DNA of 32,085 nucleotides from an uncultured Oscillospiraceae bacterium (GTDB lineage Bacteria > Bacillota > Clostridia > Oscillospirales > Oscillospiraceae). Shown here piece by piece: positions 8,151 through 14,485 of the stretch (position 1 is the stretch's first letter; each line of letters starts with the position of its first letter). The stretch is from NCBI GenBank assembly GCA_910588105.1, contig CAJUQD010000031.1, positions 1 through 32,085 of the forward strand, in the 5' to 3' direction. A program made the position numbers and the translations under genes. The notes under the pieces were generated by a model. It had not been told where the DNA came from. It worked only from the letters and a program-made list of their open reading frames with translations, and ran no database searches.

Positions 8151-8203
8151 AAAGCGCAAGCCCCCCACCGGACATCCGGTGGGGGGCTTGCGGCGCTTTT
8201 TAT
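8151..8203 (+). terminator. terminator after the Crp/Fnr gene
   Basis: A long stem: left arm from 8151 (AAAGCGCAAGCCCCCCACCGG), right arm about 8174-8199, tetraloop-sized centre and T-run ending near 8201. It also marks the left edge of the decayed prophage stretch. Bases 8204-8399 after it are AT-rich at first and hold no gene I can support. Confidence 0.9.
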
Positions 8204-8399
8204 ACGATAAAATATTATTATATATTATTGCAAGCCAAGTCGGCAGCCGCAAGGATAAGACGGCGGCCTTGGGATTGACGTCTGGCCGGATGCTTTTCTG
8301 GGGTAGTGATGATATCAAAAAACGAAAGAAAGAGAAAACAGCAAGGGGCCAGAACGCGGCGTGGGAAAGCTTTTCGAAAATGGCAGGGGTGAATGTTTG

Positions 8400-8528
8400 A
8401 TGGGTGGCCGTGAAAGTACAGGTGGGTGGCCCAGAAGTAAAAACGCGTATAATGATCTGCCTGTATCCACATCTGAGCGCATGATATCAATGAAGGAGGT
8501 TGGAGGTTGCATGTTGGAGGTTGCATGA
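8400..8528 (+). CDS. possible 42-residue open frame, unknown
   Basis: ATG at 8400 with AGGGGTG about 9 bases upstream; 42 codons ending in TGA at 8526-8528. The product begins MGGRESTGGWPRSKNAYN and is not recognised. The last third of the frame is made of the tandem TTGGAGGTTGCATG repeat, so the 3' end may be an artefact of that duplication. It lies just left of the Gp15 fragment and may be a scrap of the same prophage. Very low confidence that it is a real gene. Confidence 0.2.
   Translation: MGGRESTGGWPRSKNAYNDLPVSTSERMISMKEVGGCMLEVA
8500..8527. repeat. tandem duplication of a 14-base Shine-Dalgarno/ATG unit
   Basis: Two perfect adjacent copies of TTGGAGGTTGCATG (8500-8513 and 8514-8527). 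Each contains GGAGG followed four bases later by ATG, so both copies look like translation-start modules. The last ATG opens a frame of only ten codons. It lies at the left edge of the truncated phage gene and may be a deletion scar. Confidence 0.7.
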
Positions 8529-8534
8529 AAGTGA

Positions 8535-8921
8535 CCTATGCCGCCGGAGCATTATGAGGACGCGATACAGGCTGGGATCCATTTCATCAACTGCGATTTT
8601 GGCGACGCGCCCCACAAGGCCCCCCGGCTTGTGGACTGGGAACAGGATTACAGCCTGATTATCGCCCCCATCAACCGGGTTATCGGGGGAGAGGTGCGGG
8701 CAGTGAAGTACATGCACTGGTGGTATTTCCTGGCGGCCTACCAGCAAATAGGAGATTGCACCTTCGCCCAGGTGGTGCGCATCCGTGACCGCCTGACGCG
8801 GGGGAAGCGGCTGGACAAGTCCGATCAGGAGTGGTATCGGAAGAACCGCCACCTGGTGGACTTCAAGCGTAAATACACCAGCGCGGATGACGAACTCACG
8901 AAAAAGTGGGGCGTAATATAA
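8535..8921 (+). pseudogene. truncated phage tail-assembly (Gp15-family) gene, C-terminal part
   Basis: 127 residues from ATG 8538 match the C-terminal two thirds of the bacteriophage Gp15 family found just before tape-measure genes in Firmicute siphophages: LVDWEQDYSLIIAPINRV, then VRAVKYMHWWYFLAAYQQIG, TFAQVVRIRDRLTRGKRL, WYRKNRHLVDFKRKY. Family members normally have about 50-60 more residues at the N-terminus; here the frame is closed by a stop at 8532-8534 and the joint follows a tandem repeat. The missing N-terminus, the lack of other tail genes and the isolated position say this is a prophage remnant. Family recognition is from memory of motifs. Confidence 0.7.
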
Positions 8922-8958
8922 CAACACAGCCAGTGGTGAGACCGGCCGTGTTACAGGG

Positions 8959-9264
8959 TCACTTTTCAACGTCTGCTGCGAGACAGTCTATTGCTCTTTG
9001 GAGAAACTCTGGTTTGCTTATACCCTCTTTAATAGTGTAATCCTCTATGCGCTGAGATAAATCCGGCTTCACTCTGGCAGCAAATTGCCGGTATGCCTTT
9101 TTGTTGTATCTGGACTTCACCTCGCTACTTGTGCGAGTCTTGCGTTTTGTTGTGGTCTCTATCGTGCTCCCCTCCTTTAGAGAAGTAGGGGCCGGTTTCC
9201 CCGGCCCCATATCCCTCACTTCTTTTCCTTTGGTTTGTATTGCTCTTCTCCAGTTTCTACCCAA
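8959..9264 (-). CDS. Arc/ribbon-helix-helix-like small DNA-binding protein
   Basis: The conserved part is the C-terminal 60 or so residues: KKAYRQFAARVKPDLSQRI, then EDYTIKEGISKPEFLQRAID, which fits an Arc/MetJ ribbon-helix-helix fold (strand, two helices). Coordinates here use the upstream ATG at 9264. The real start is doubtful: an excellent site AAAGGAGGGG (9170-9179 on the reverse strand) is followed six bases later by ATA (I in GSTIETTTKRK), not ATG. The protein may start at this ATA, at an upstream ATG, or its start may have been lost. It is expressed from the same reverse-strand promoter as the 43-residue gene. Such pairs sit in phages and integrative elements; a repressor role is likely. 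Confidence 0.6.
   Translation of the reverse strand: MGRNWRRAIQTKGKEVRDMGPGKPAPTSLKEGSTIETTTKRKTRTSSEVKSRYNKKAYRQFAARVKPDLSQRIEDYTIKEGISKPEFLQRAIDCLAADVEK
9188..9208 (-). other. hairpin between the two reverse-strand small genes
   Basis: GGGGCCGG (9188-9195) pairs with CCGGCCCC (9201-9208) around a five-base loop. No T-run follows on the reverse strand, and the next gene's AAAGGAGGGG follows shortly. It could tune expression of the downstream ribbon-helix-helix gene. Confidence 0.45.
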
Positions 9265-9347
9265 AGGATAAAATCGTTAATCGACTTCTCATCCCATCCG
9301 GCAGCGCGGAGACCAAGGATAATGCGGGAGCTTTCAGACGTATTCAT
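9216..9347 (-). CDS. 43-residue conserved-looking protein of phage/mobile-element type
   Basis: Start chosen at ATG 9347, six bases after GAAGGAGGG on the reverse strand; longer upstream starts lie inside the promoter. The product runs MNTSESSRIILGLRAAGWDE and ends in EEQYKPKEKK. It has no membrane segment and looks helical. I recall similar short proteins beside ribbon-helix-helix genes in Firmicute prophages, but no function is known. It is the first gene of a two-gene reverse-strand unit with its own good promoter (9378-9406). A GC hairpin (9188-9208) lies between it and the next gene. Confidence 0.6.
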   Translation of the reverse strand: MNTSESSRIILGLRAAGWDEKSINDFILWVETGEEQYKPKEKK

Positions 9348-9377
9348 CTGTTTACCCTCCTTCTTTAGGATGAATCT

Positions 9378-9406
9378 ATTATAGCATACTGCTAGTACCA
9401 TGTAAA
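9378..9406 (-). promoter_or_regulatory. sigma-A promoter of the small reverse-strand cassette
   Basis: On the reverse strand TTTACA (9401-9406) and a perfect TATAAT (9378-9383) with a 17-base spacer. It drives the 43-residue gene and the ribbon-helix-helix gene, opposite to the surrounding phage tail fragments. Confidence 0.85.
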
Positions 9407-9441
9407 GCGCTTTTGAAATGCTTTGAAAAGAGGTAATCCAC

Positions 9442-9767
9442 ATGGCAAATTCCACAGCAGACGGAAGCGTTGTCATTGATGTGAATATGGATGTCAGTCA
9501 GGCGGAAAAGCGGCTGGCAAAGCTGCGCGGGGACATTATTGCCGTTCAATGCCTCAACAAGAAGGACGAGGACGGCAAACCCGCCGTTGACCTGAGCATC
9601 ATCGACATGAAAGGCGGCACCAAATATCCATATGACCCTGGGAGGGGAGAGAATCGGACCATCCCCGCGAAACGGTTGGCGGCATAAAGATTGATGCCGA
9701 AACGGCCGTTGTAGCGTTGAATGAAAAAGAGACCAGAATTGCCGCGATTTATGTGATTGAGGGATAG
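9442..9767 (+). pseudogene. remnant of phage tail tape-measure start joined to other phage-like sequence
   Basis: An ATG with AAGAGGTAATCCAC upstream opens a frame whose first 32 residues (starting MANSTADGSVVIDVNMDVSQ, then AEKRLAKLRGDI) are the typical start of Firmicute phage tape-measure proteins. The frame then changes character (AVQCLNKKDEDGKPAVDLSI) and stops at 9687. Another frame, open from 9636 to 9767, encodes GIKIDAETAVVALNEKETRI; inserting one base near 9680 would join the two. So at least one deletion joint and one frameshift are present. In intact phages the tape-measure gene follows Gp15, as the fragments do here. No function is expected. Confidence 0.6.
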
Positions 9768-9784
9768 GGGGTTACCCCATTTCT

Positions 9785-9822
9785 GCCTGGGCCCTTTCGG
9801 AATCCCTTGGCAAGGCCCAGGC
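9785..9822. other. inverted repeat, 9-base arms
   Basis: GCCTGGGCC (9785-9793) and GGCCCAGGC (about 9814-9822) can pair around a 20-base loop. It lies between the phage remnant and the aminotransferase terminator. No T-run; role unknown. Confidence 0.4.
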
Positions 9823-9831
9823 ACAAGGAGG

Positions 9832-9874
9832 AAAAACTGCCGGGAGGCTGAGCATGCCCGCTCAGCCTCCCGGC
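9832..9874 (-). terminator. terminator of the aminotransferase gene
   Basis: A perfect 15-base stem, GCCGGGAGGCTGAGC (9839-9853) with its complement (9860-9874), and TTTTT on the reverse strand (9832-9836). It ends transcription from the reverse-strand aminotransferase. Confidence 0.88.
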
Positions 9875-9916
9875 GCTGCCATTTGCTTGCATGTTCCGCC
9901 ACAGGCCCCCGCGAGT

Positions 9917-11212
9917 TCAGCGGGCGGCGTCCTGCCCCAGCAGCTTGTCGATGGAGGCCAGCTTGACGCACAGGGAAAAGATTTCCATGGCTGTGCGCAG
10001 ATCCTCCTGAGACGGATAAGTGGGGGCGATACGGATATTGCTGTCATGGGGATCCTTGCCGTAGGGGTAGGTGGCACCTGCCCCGGTCATCACCACGCCG
10101 GCCTTTTTCGCCTTGGCAATGATTTCCCTGGCGCAGCCGTCAAGGGAGTCAAAGGAGATAAAGTACCCGCCTTTGGGGGTAGTCCACGTCCCGATTCCCA
10201 GGCCGCCCAGCTGGCTTTCCAGGGTGCCGGTGACAATTTCAAACTTGGGGCGGAGGATATCCGCGTGGAGGCGCATATGCTCAACCAAACCGTGGATATC
10301 GCCGAAAAAGCGCACGTGCCGGAGCTGGTTTACCTTGTCGTGGCCAATGGTCTGGATGGCCAGCTGGGTTTTGATGTCCTCCATATTGTTGGGAGAGGTG
10401 GCGATGGCCGCCAGCCCTGAGCCGGGGAAGCTGATCTTGGAGGTGGAGGCAAATTTATATACCAGATCCGGGTTTCCGGCACGCTTGCACTCCGCCAGGA
10501 TCTCAATCAAGTGATCCTGGTCGTGGTCATACAGGTGATGTACGCCGTAAGCGTTGTCCCAGTAAATGCGAAAGTCTTTTGCTGCCGGCTTTAAACGGGC
10601 AAACCGGCGGACGGTCTCATCGGAATAAGAAATCCCCTGGGGATTGGAGTATTTGGGGACGCACCAGATTCCCTTGATGGCTTCGTCGGAGGCCACCAGC
10701 TCTTCTACCAGATCCATGTCCGGACCCGTGGGCGTCATGGGAACATTAATCATGTCAATGCCGAAATACTGGGTAATGGAAAAATGGCGGTCATATCCCG
10801 GGACGGGGCACAAAAATTTCACCTTGTCCAGCCTGCACCAGGGTATGCTTCCCATAACGCCGTGGGTCATGGACCGAGAGATGGTATCATACATGACATT
10901 CAAGCTGGAGTTTCCATAGATGATGATGCTGTCGATGGGGTTTTCCATCATGTCCCCAATTAGTTCCTTGGCCTCCCTGATCCCGTCCAACACGCCGTAG
11001 TTCCGGCAGTCGGTGCCGTCCTCACAGGTCAGGTCGTCATTGCTGCTCAGCACGTCCATCATGCCCATGGACAAGTTAAGCTGTTCGGTGCAGGGCTTTC
11101 CCCGGGCCATGTTCAGGTTCAGACCCTTCCCCTGGTACTCTTTATATTCGGCTTTTAACTGGGCGCGCAGGCCCTTCAGCTCTTCTATGGCCAGTTCTGC
11201 GTATGGTTTCAT
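9917..11212 (-). CDS. PLP-dependent class I aminotransferase (aspartate aminotransferase-like, type Ic/MocR-like)
   Basis: A 431-residue fold-type I aminotransferase. The Schiff-base lysine is K259 in VYKFASTSKISFPGSG; upstream are the PLP-binding WDNAYGVHHL motif (near 218) and the NLNMARGKP segment (near 32) typical of the large aspartate-aminotransferase-like family also found in Actinobacteria. The likely reaction is amino transfer between aspartate, glutamate or alanine and a 2-oxo acid; the exact pair is not shown. A strong AAAGGAG site precedes the ATG. It is a single-gene unit with its own promoter (11254-11282) and terminator (9832-9874). Its left neighbour is a dead prophage and its right neighbour is dead catabolic genes. 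Confidence 0.9.
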   Translation of the reverse strand: MKPYAELAIEELKGLRAQLKAEYKEYQGKGLNLNMARGKPCTEQLNLSMGMMDVLSSNDDLTCEDGTDCRNYGVLDGIREAKELIGDMMENPIDSIIIYGNSSLNVMYDTISRSMTHGVMGSIPWCRLDKVKFLCPVPGYDRHFSITQYFGIDMINVPMTPTGPDMDLVEELVASDEAIKGIWCVPKYSNPQGISYSDETVRRFARLKPAAKDFRIYWDNAYGVHHLYDHDQDHLIEILAECKRAGNPDLVYKFASTSKISFPGSGLAAIATSPNNMEDIKTQLAIQTIGHDKVNQLRHVRFFGDIHGLVEHMRLHADILRPKFEIVTGTLESQLGGLGIGTWTTPKGGYFISFDSLDGCAREIIAKAKKAGVVMTGAGATYPYGKDPHDSNIRIAPTYPSQEDLRTAMEIFSLCVKLASIDKLLGQDAAR

Positions 11213-11253
11213 TTTGATCTCCTTTCAGATTGAGATGCCGTCCACCGCTATTA

Positions 11254-11282
11254 TTTATATCGCATTTTCAAGGTTTGCACAA
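11254..11282 (-). promoter_or_regulatory. probable promoter of the aminotransferase gene
   Basis: On the reverse strand TTGTGC (11277-11282), 17-base spacer, TATAAA (11254-11259). The start codon follows about 40 bases later. Confidence 0.6.
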
Positions 11283-11287
11283 GCCTT

Positions 11288-11458
11288 TTATGCTTTGGCA
11301 CCGATATTTTTGTGGAGGGCGGACCGGGCAGCACCGGCAGCGCCGCGTCCTTTTCGCCGGGAAGAGGGAAAAGCCGTATCCGAAGGGCAGATGGGGCGGT
11401 CGGTTTCCTCCACACGAATGTTGTTTGGTCCATATATGAAAGCTGCTTGCATTTTCAT
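11288..11458 (-). pseudogene. scrap of a zinc-dependent alcohol dehydrogenase-like gene (N-terminus only)
   Basis: ATG at 11458 (reverse strand) opens MKMQAAFIYGPNNIRVEETD, which matches the start of medium-chain alcohol/polyol dehydrogenases (pattern MKAxxxxGPxDIRVEE). Homology seems to stop after about 25 residues; the expected zinc-site segment (CGICGSD) is missing and the frame ends at 11288. It diverges from the FGGY kinase remnant, so the two may once have served sugar-alcohol catabolism. Family assignment from so short a piece is uncertain. Confidence 0.45.
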
Positions 11459-11671
11459 TGCGTCATCTCCATTGCGTTTTTCCATAGTACCGCCGCGAAG
11501 GGCGGCGGGCAAGCGGAGGATTTCCATTGAGATACGGAATTATTTTGAAATGTTTCCGCATGGGTGCGGCAAATTTCGGACTGGGGATAGCAAAAAAACT
11601 GGTGCTTATAAAAATAACTATATATACAGGGGGTCCGAGGGGGCCTGCGATGCGCGTGAAAGGGGGATTAT

Positions 11672-12080
11672 GTGGTAGGAAGCGGCTATCTGCTTGGGAT
11701 GGATATTGGAACCACCAATATAAAGGCGGTTTTCACCACGGCTGGGGGGGAGCGGGTTGCGTCCGCCTTCCGGGGAGACCGGCTGATTTGTCCGGGCCCG
11801 GGCATGGCGGAACAGGACGCCCTGCAGTGGTGGGACAGCGCGGTGGAAATATTCCGCGAGCTGGGGATGAAAGCGGGGCGGATGGACTGGCGGGAATCCG
11901 GGCAATTGCGGTCAGCTCGCAGACGGTTACGCTGTTGCCCCTTGACGCCCAGGGCGTCCCTTTGCGCAATGCGGTCATCTGGATGGACGGGCGTTGCGGC
12001 GGCGAGTTGAAAGAGCTTCTGACCGCAGTGGGCAGGCAAAGACTTGTGAAGATTGTGGGCGGGCAGCCGGATAGCTTTTT
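11672..12080 (+). pseudogene. FGGY-family carbohydrate kinase remnant (xylulokinase-like), frameshifted and truncated
   Basis: GTG at 11672 after GAAAGGGGGATTAT opens a classic FGGY kinase N-terminus: YLLGMDIGTTNIKAVFTTAG (ATP-binding phosphate-1 motif), then PGPGMAEQDALQWWDSAVEI. Near 11890 the homology moves to another frame: IRAIAVSSQTVTLLPLDAQG, then VPLRNAVIWMDGR and IVGGQPDSFFP. So one frameshift interrupts the gene. After about 130 of the usual 490-510 residues it is cut at about 12072-12080 and joined to a piece of an unrelated oxidoreductase. No active kinase can be made. Confidence 0.8.
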
Positions 12081-12254
12081 TCCCAATTCCTCATCCCGAA
12101 GCAAAACCGAAGCAGGGACGAGTTCGGCGGATGCCTGGAAAACCGCGCCCGGTTTTTGCTGATGGCGCTGGATGAGGTGCGCGCCGCGGCGGGACCGAAG
12201 TTTCCGATTGAGATCCGGCTGTCCGGCCCGGCGGCGGGAGTTATGAAAAAATAA
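12075..12254 (+). pseudogene. internal fragment of an Old Yellow Enzyme-family NADH:flavin oxidoreductase
   Basis: The frame open from 12075 reads FSQFLIPKQNRSRDEFGG, then CLENRARFLLMALDEVRA and GPKFPIEIRLSG. This matches the middle of the OYE-type TIM barrel (pattern FLSPxxNxRxDEYGGSLENRARFLLEVxxxVR, then VGxDFPIxxRLS) found in enoate and 2,4-dienoyl-CoA reductases. About 55 of the several hundred residues remain; the left edge is fused to the kinase remnant and the right edge ends at TAA 12252-12254. The TetR promoter starts 12 bases later. Confidence 0.75.
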
Positions 12255-12265
12255 AATGAAGGGTC

Positions 12266-12294
12266 TTGACCAATTTGGTCAACGGCGGTATGGT
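12266..12294 (+). promoter_or_regulatory. TetR-gene promoter with palindromic operator over the -35 box
   Basis: TTGACC (12266-12271), 17-base spacer, TATGGT (12289-12294). The -35 box is part of TTGACCAATTTGGTCAA (12266-12282), eight-base arms around one base, the usual size for a TetR operator. It suggests self-repression of the TetR-ABC operon. Confidence 0.75.
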
Positions 12295-12315
12295 GGAAGG
12301 GAAGGAGGGCCGACC

Positions 12316-12945
12316 ATGAACGAGAAGTTTTTCAACCTCCCCCAGGAGCGCCAGGATCTCATCCGCAGCAGCGCCATTCTGGAGTTTGGTGAAGGCAGCT
12401 TCAAAAAGACCTCCGCCGACGCCATCGCCAAGCGGGCCGGGGTGTCCAAGGCCCTGCTGTTCCACTACTTCAAGGACAAGCGGGAGCTGTATGCCTACCT
12501 GTTCCAGTACGCCATCGACATGTGTATGGAGGCGTTCAACCGGCAGGTGGAGCGGATGACCTATTTCGGGGAGACCGATTTCTTTGCCGCCCTGGAGCGG
12601 GGGCATAAGGTCAAGATGGATATGGTGCGCCGCATGCCCGGGCTGTTCCGCTTTGTTATGCGGGCCTACTATGAGCGGGACAGCGTACTCTCCCCCAGAC
12701 TGCGCCGCAAGCTGGACGATGTGCTGGCCCAGTCCACCGACTCCTTTCTGGCCCGAATGGACCTACACAAATTCAAGGACGGCGTGGACCCCCGGCAGGT
12801 GGTTCGCCTGCTCACCCTGTCCGCCGAGGGGATGCTGGCGGAGACCAACGCCTGTACGGCGGAGGAGATCAACAGGCTGTTCCAGGAATACAAAAAGAAC
12901 GCGGAGCTGCTGCGGCAGTATCTCTATAAGGAGGAGTATTTGTGA
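12316..12945 (+). CDS. TetR/AcrR family transcription regulator
   Basis: A 209-residue TetR protein from ATG 12316, chosen because GAAGGAGGG lies directly upstream; an upstream in-frame ATG (12256) lies inside the promoter. The HTH occupies about residues 20-55: FKKTSADAIAKRAGVSKALL, then FHYFKDKRELYAYLF. The C-terminal ligand-binding domain is diverse and the ligand cannot be predicted. The stop overlaps the GTG start of the ABC ATPase (GTGA, 12942-12945), so it is the first gene of a three-gene operon. The operator over its own promoter implies it represses the exporter until an inducer binds. Confidence 0.93.
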   Translation: MNEKFFNLPQERQDLIRSSAILEFGEGSFKKTSADAIAKRAGVSKALLFHYFKDKRELYAYLFQYAIDMCMEAFNRQVERMTYFGETDFFAALERGHKVKMDMVRRMPGLFRFVMRAYYERDSVLSPRLRRKLDDVLAQSTDSFLARMDLHKFKDGVDPRQVVRLLTLSAEGMLAETNACTAEEINRLFQEYKKNAELLRQYLYKEEYL

Positions 12946-13634
12946 TTCGGATTGACCGGCTCACCAAGAGCTATGGAAAAGCCCGGGGGATAACTGAGCT
13001 GACCCTCCATGTGCCGGAGGGCTGCTGCTTTGGTTTTATCGGCCCCAACGGGGCGGGCAAGTCCACCACCATCCGCACCCTGCTGGGGCTGCTTTCCCCC
13101 ACCGCCGGGTCGGCCAGGGTGCTGGGCCTGGACTGCGTGAAGGAGCGGGAAGCTATATTGGACCAGGTGGGCTACATGCCCTCTGAGGCCATGTTCTACC
13201 CGGATATGCGGGCGGGGGAGGTGATCCGCCTGTCGGCGGACCTACGCGGCCTGGACTGCCGGGACGAGGCCGCTGCCCTGTGCGCCGCCCTGGAGCTGGA
13301 CCCCAAAAAGCGCATCCGGGCGCTGAGCTTGGGCAACCGAAAAAAGGTGTCCATCGTGTGCGCCATGCAGCACCGGCCAAAACTGTACATCCTGGATGAG
13401 CCCACCAGCGGGCTGGACCCCCTGGTCCAGCGGTCCTTCTGGGCCGAGCTGGAGCGGCGGCGCCGGGAGGGGGCCACGGTGTTTTTGTCCTCCCACGTGC
13501 TCTATGAGGTCCAGCGGTACTGTGACCGGGCGGCCATCATCCGGGAGGGCAGGCTGGTGGCGGAGGGAACCACCGCGGAGCTGGATATTGAGAACAGGTT
13601 TTTCGACTACTATGAGGGGAGGGCTGCCCAATGA
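12942..13634 (+). CDS. ABC transporter ATP-binding protein
   Basis: A 230-residue ATPase for an ABC-2 type exporter. Visible are Walker A GPNGAGKST (near residue 35), the signature loop as LSLGNRKKVS rather than LSGGQ, Walker B LYILDEPTSGLDP, and the H-loop in FLSSHVL. The signature change LSLGN is common in this exporter subgroup (CcmA/BcrA-like). It starts inside the TetR stop and overlaps the permease start by ATGA (13631-13634), so all three proteins are translationally coupled. The substrate is unknown; TetR control suggests a toxic compound or peptide. Confidence 0.95.
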   Translation: MIRIDRLTKSYGKARGITELTLHVPEGCCFGFIGPNGAGKSTTIRTLLGLLSPTAGSARVLGLDCVKEREAILDQVGYMPSEAMFYPDMRAGEVIRLSADLRGLDCRDEAAALCAALELDPKKRIRALSLGNRKKVSIVCAMQHRPKLYILDEPTSGLDPLVQRSFWAELERRRREGATVFLSSHVLYEVQRYCDRAAIIREGRLVAEGTTAELDIENRFFDYYEGRAAQ

Positions 13635-14413
13635 CCGTTTTTCGCAAGGAGCTGCGCGCGGGCGCGGTGAGCTTTCTGGTCTGGTCTGCGGCCGTGGGCG
13701 GGCTGATGGCGGTGTGCGTGGGGATGTATCCCTCCTTTGCCGGATCGATGGACGATATGTCCGCCCTGTTTGCCGGAATGGGGGACTTCTCCGCCGCCTT
13801 CGGGCTCGACAAGCTGCAATTCGGCACCATTTTAGGGTTTTACGGCACGGAGTGCGGCAATATCCTAGGCTTGGGCGGGGCCTTTTATGCCGCCCTCACC
13901 GCCATGGGGATGCTGGCGGGGGAGGAGGGGAGCCATACGGCGGAGTTCCTCCTCACCCACCCGGTCAGCCGCCTGCGGGTGGCAGGGGAAAAGCTGGCGG
14001 CGCTGGCCGTGCTGGTGGTGGCGCTGAACCTGGTCTGCCTGGCCTGCGGCGCGGGGGGTATCCTGCTGATCGGGGAGGACGCGGACTGGGGCGGTCTGCT
14101 GCGCTACCACGGCGCGCTGCTGCTCATGCAGCTGGAGGTGGGCGGGCTGTGTTTCGGACTGTCCTCCCTTCTGCGCCGGGGCGGGCTGGGGCTGGCCATG
14201 GGGCTGGCCGGGCTGCTCTATTTCGCGGGACTGCTCGTCAACCTGGATCAGGGCCTGGACTGGCTGCGCTTTGTGACCCCCTATTATTACGCCGATGCCG
14301 CCCGGGTCTTTGCCGGGGAAGGACTGGCGGGCCCTGTGCTGGCGGGCTGCGGGCTGGGCGCGCTGGGCGCGGGCTTCGGCCTGTGGTGGTACCGGCGCAA
14401 GGACATCGCGTAG
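13631..14413 (+). CDS. ABC-2 type transporter permease
   Basis: A 260-residue integral membrane protein with six predicted hydrophobic segments (about residues 13-33, 80-100, 118-142, 157-180, 185-205, 235-255). It begins MTVFRKELRAGAVSF, the usual short cytoplasmic lead, has the charged HPVSRLRVAGEKLAAL coupling region between segments 2 and 3, and ends in the basic YRRKDIA tail typical of ABC-2 permeases. It forms the channel for the ATPase encoded just upstream. The gene is followed by a strong bidirectional terminator. Confidence 0.9.
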   Translation: MTVFRKELRAGAVSFLVWSAAVGGLMAVCVGMYPSFAGSMDDMSALFAGMGDFSAAFGLDKLQFGTILGFYGTECGNILGLGGAFYAALTAMGMLAGEEGSHTAEFLLTHPVSRLRVAGEKLAALAVLVVALNLVCLACGAGGILLIGEDADWGGLLRYHGALLLMQLEVGGLCFGLSSLLRRGGLGLAMGLAGLLYFAGLLVNLDQGLDWLRFVTPYYYADAARVFAGEGLAGPVLAGCGLGALGAGFGLWWYRRKDIA

Positions 14414-14440
14414 GACTGCCGGCTGTGCGCCGACCGAATC

Positions 14441-14485
14441 AAGGGCCCCGGACGCCATGCGTCCGGGGCCCTTCCGTCATTTTTT
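14441..14485. terminator. bidirectional terminator between converging genes
   Basis: A 15-base stem: AAGGGCCCCGGACGC (14441-14455) with its complement (14459-14473) and a three-base loop. T-runs follow on the + side (14479-14485) after a short gap. It separates the ABC permease from the converging NYN gene. Confidence 0.75.

Noticed and set aside
8134..8400. 88-codon + frame after the Crp/Fnr gene
   Set aside because: It begins upstream of and translates through the terminator hairpin, with no ribosome-binding site.
9401..9420. CcpA catabolite-response-like element TGTAAAGCGCTTTTG
   Set aside because: Two extra bases break the spacing of the consensus, and the sequence is explained by the reverse-strand promoter.
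11013..11678. 221-codon + frame antisense to the aminotransferase start
   Set aside because: Overlaps a supported gene and its promoter; no recognisable domain.
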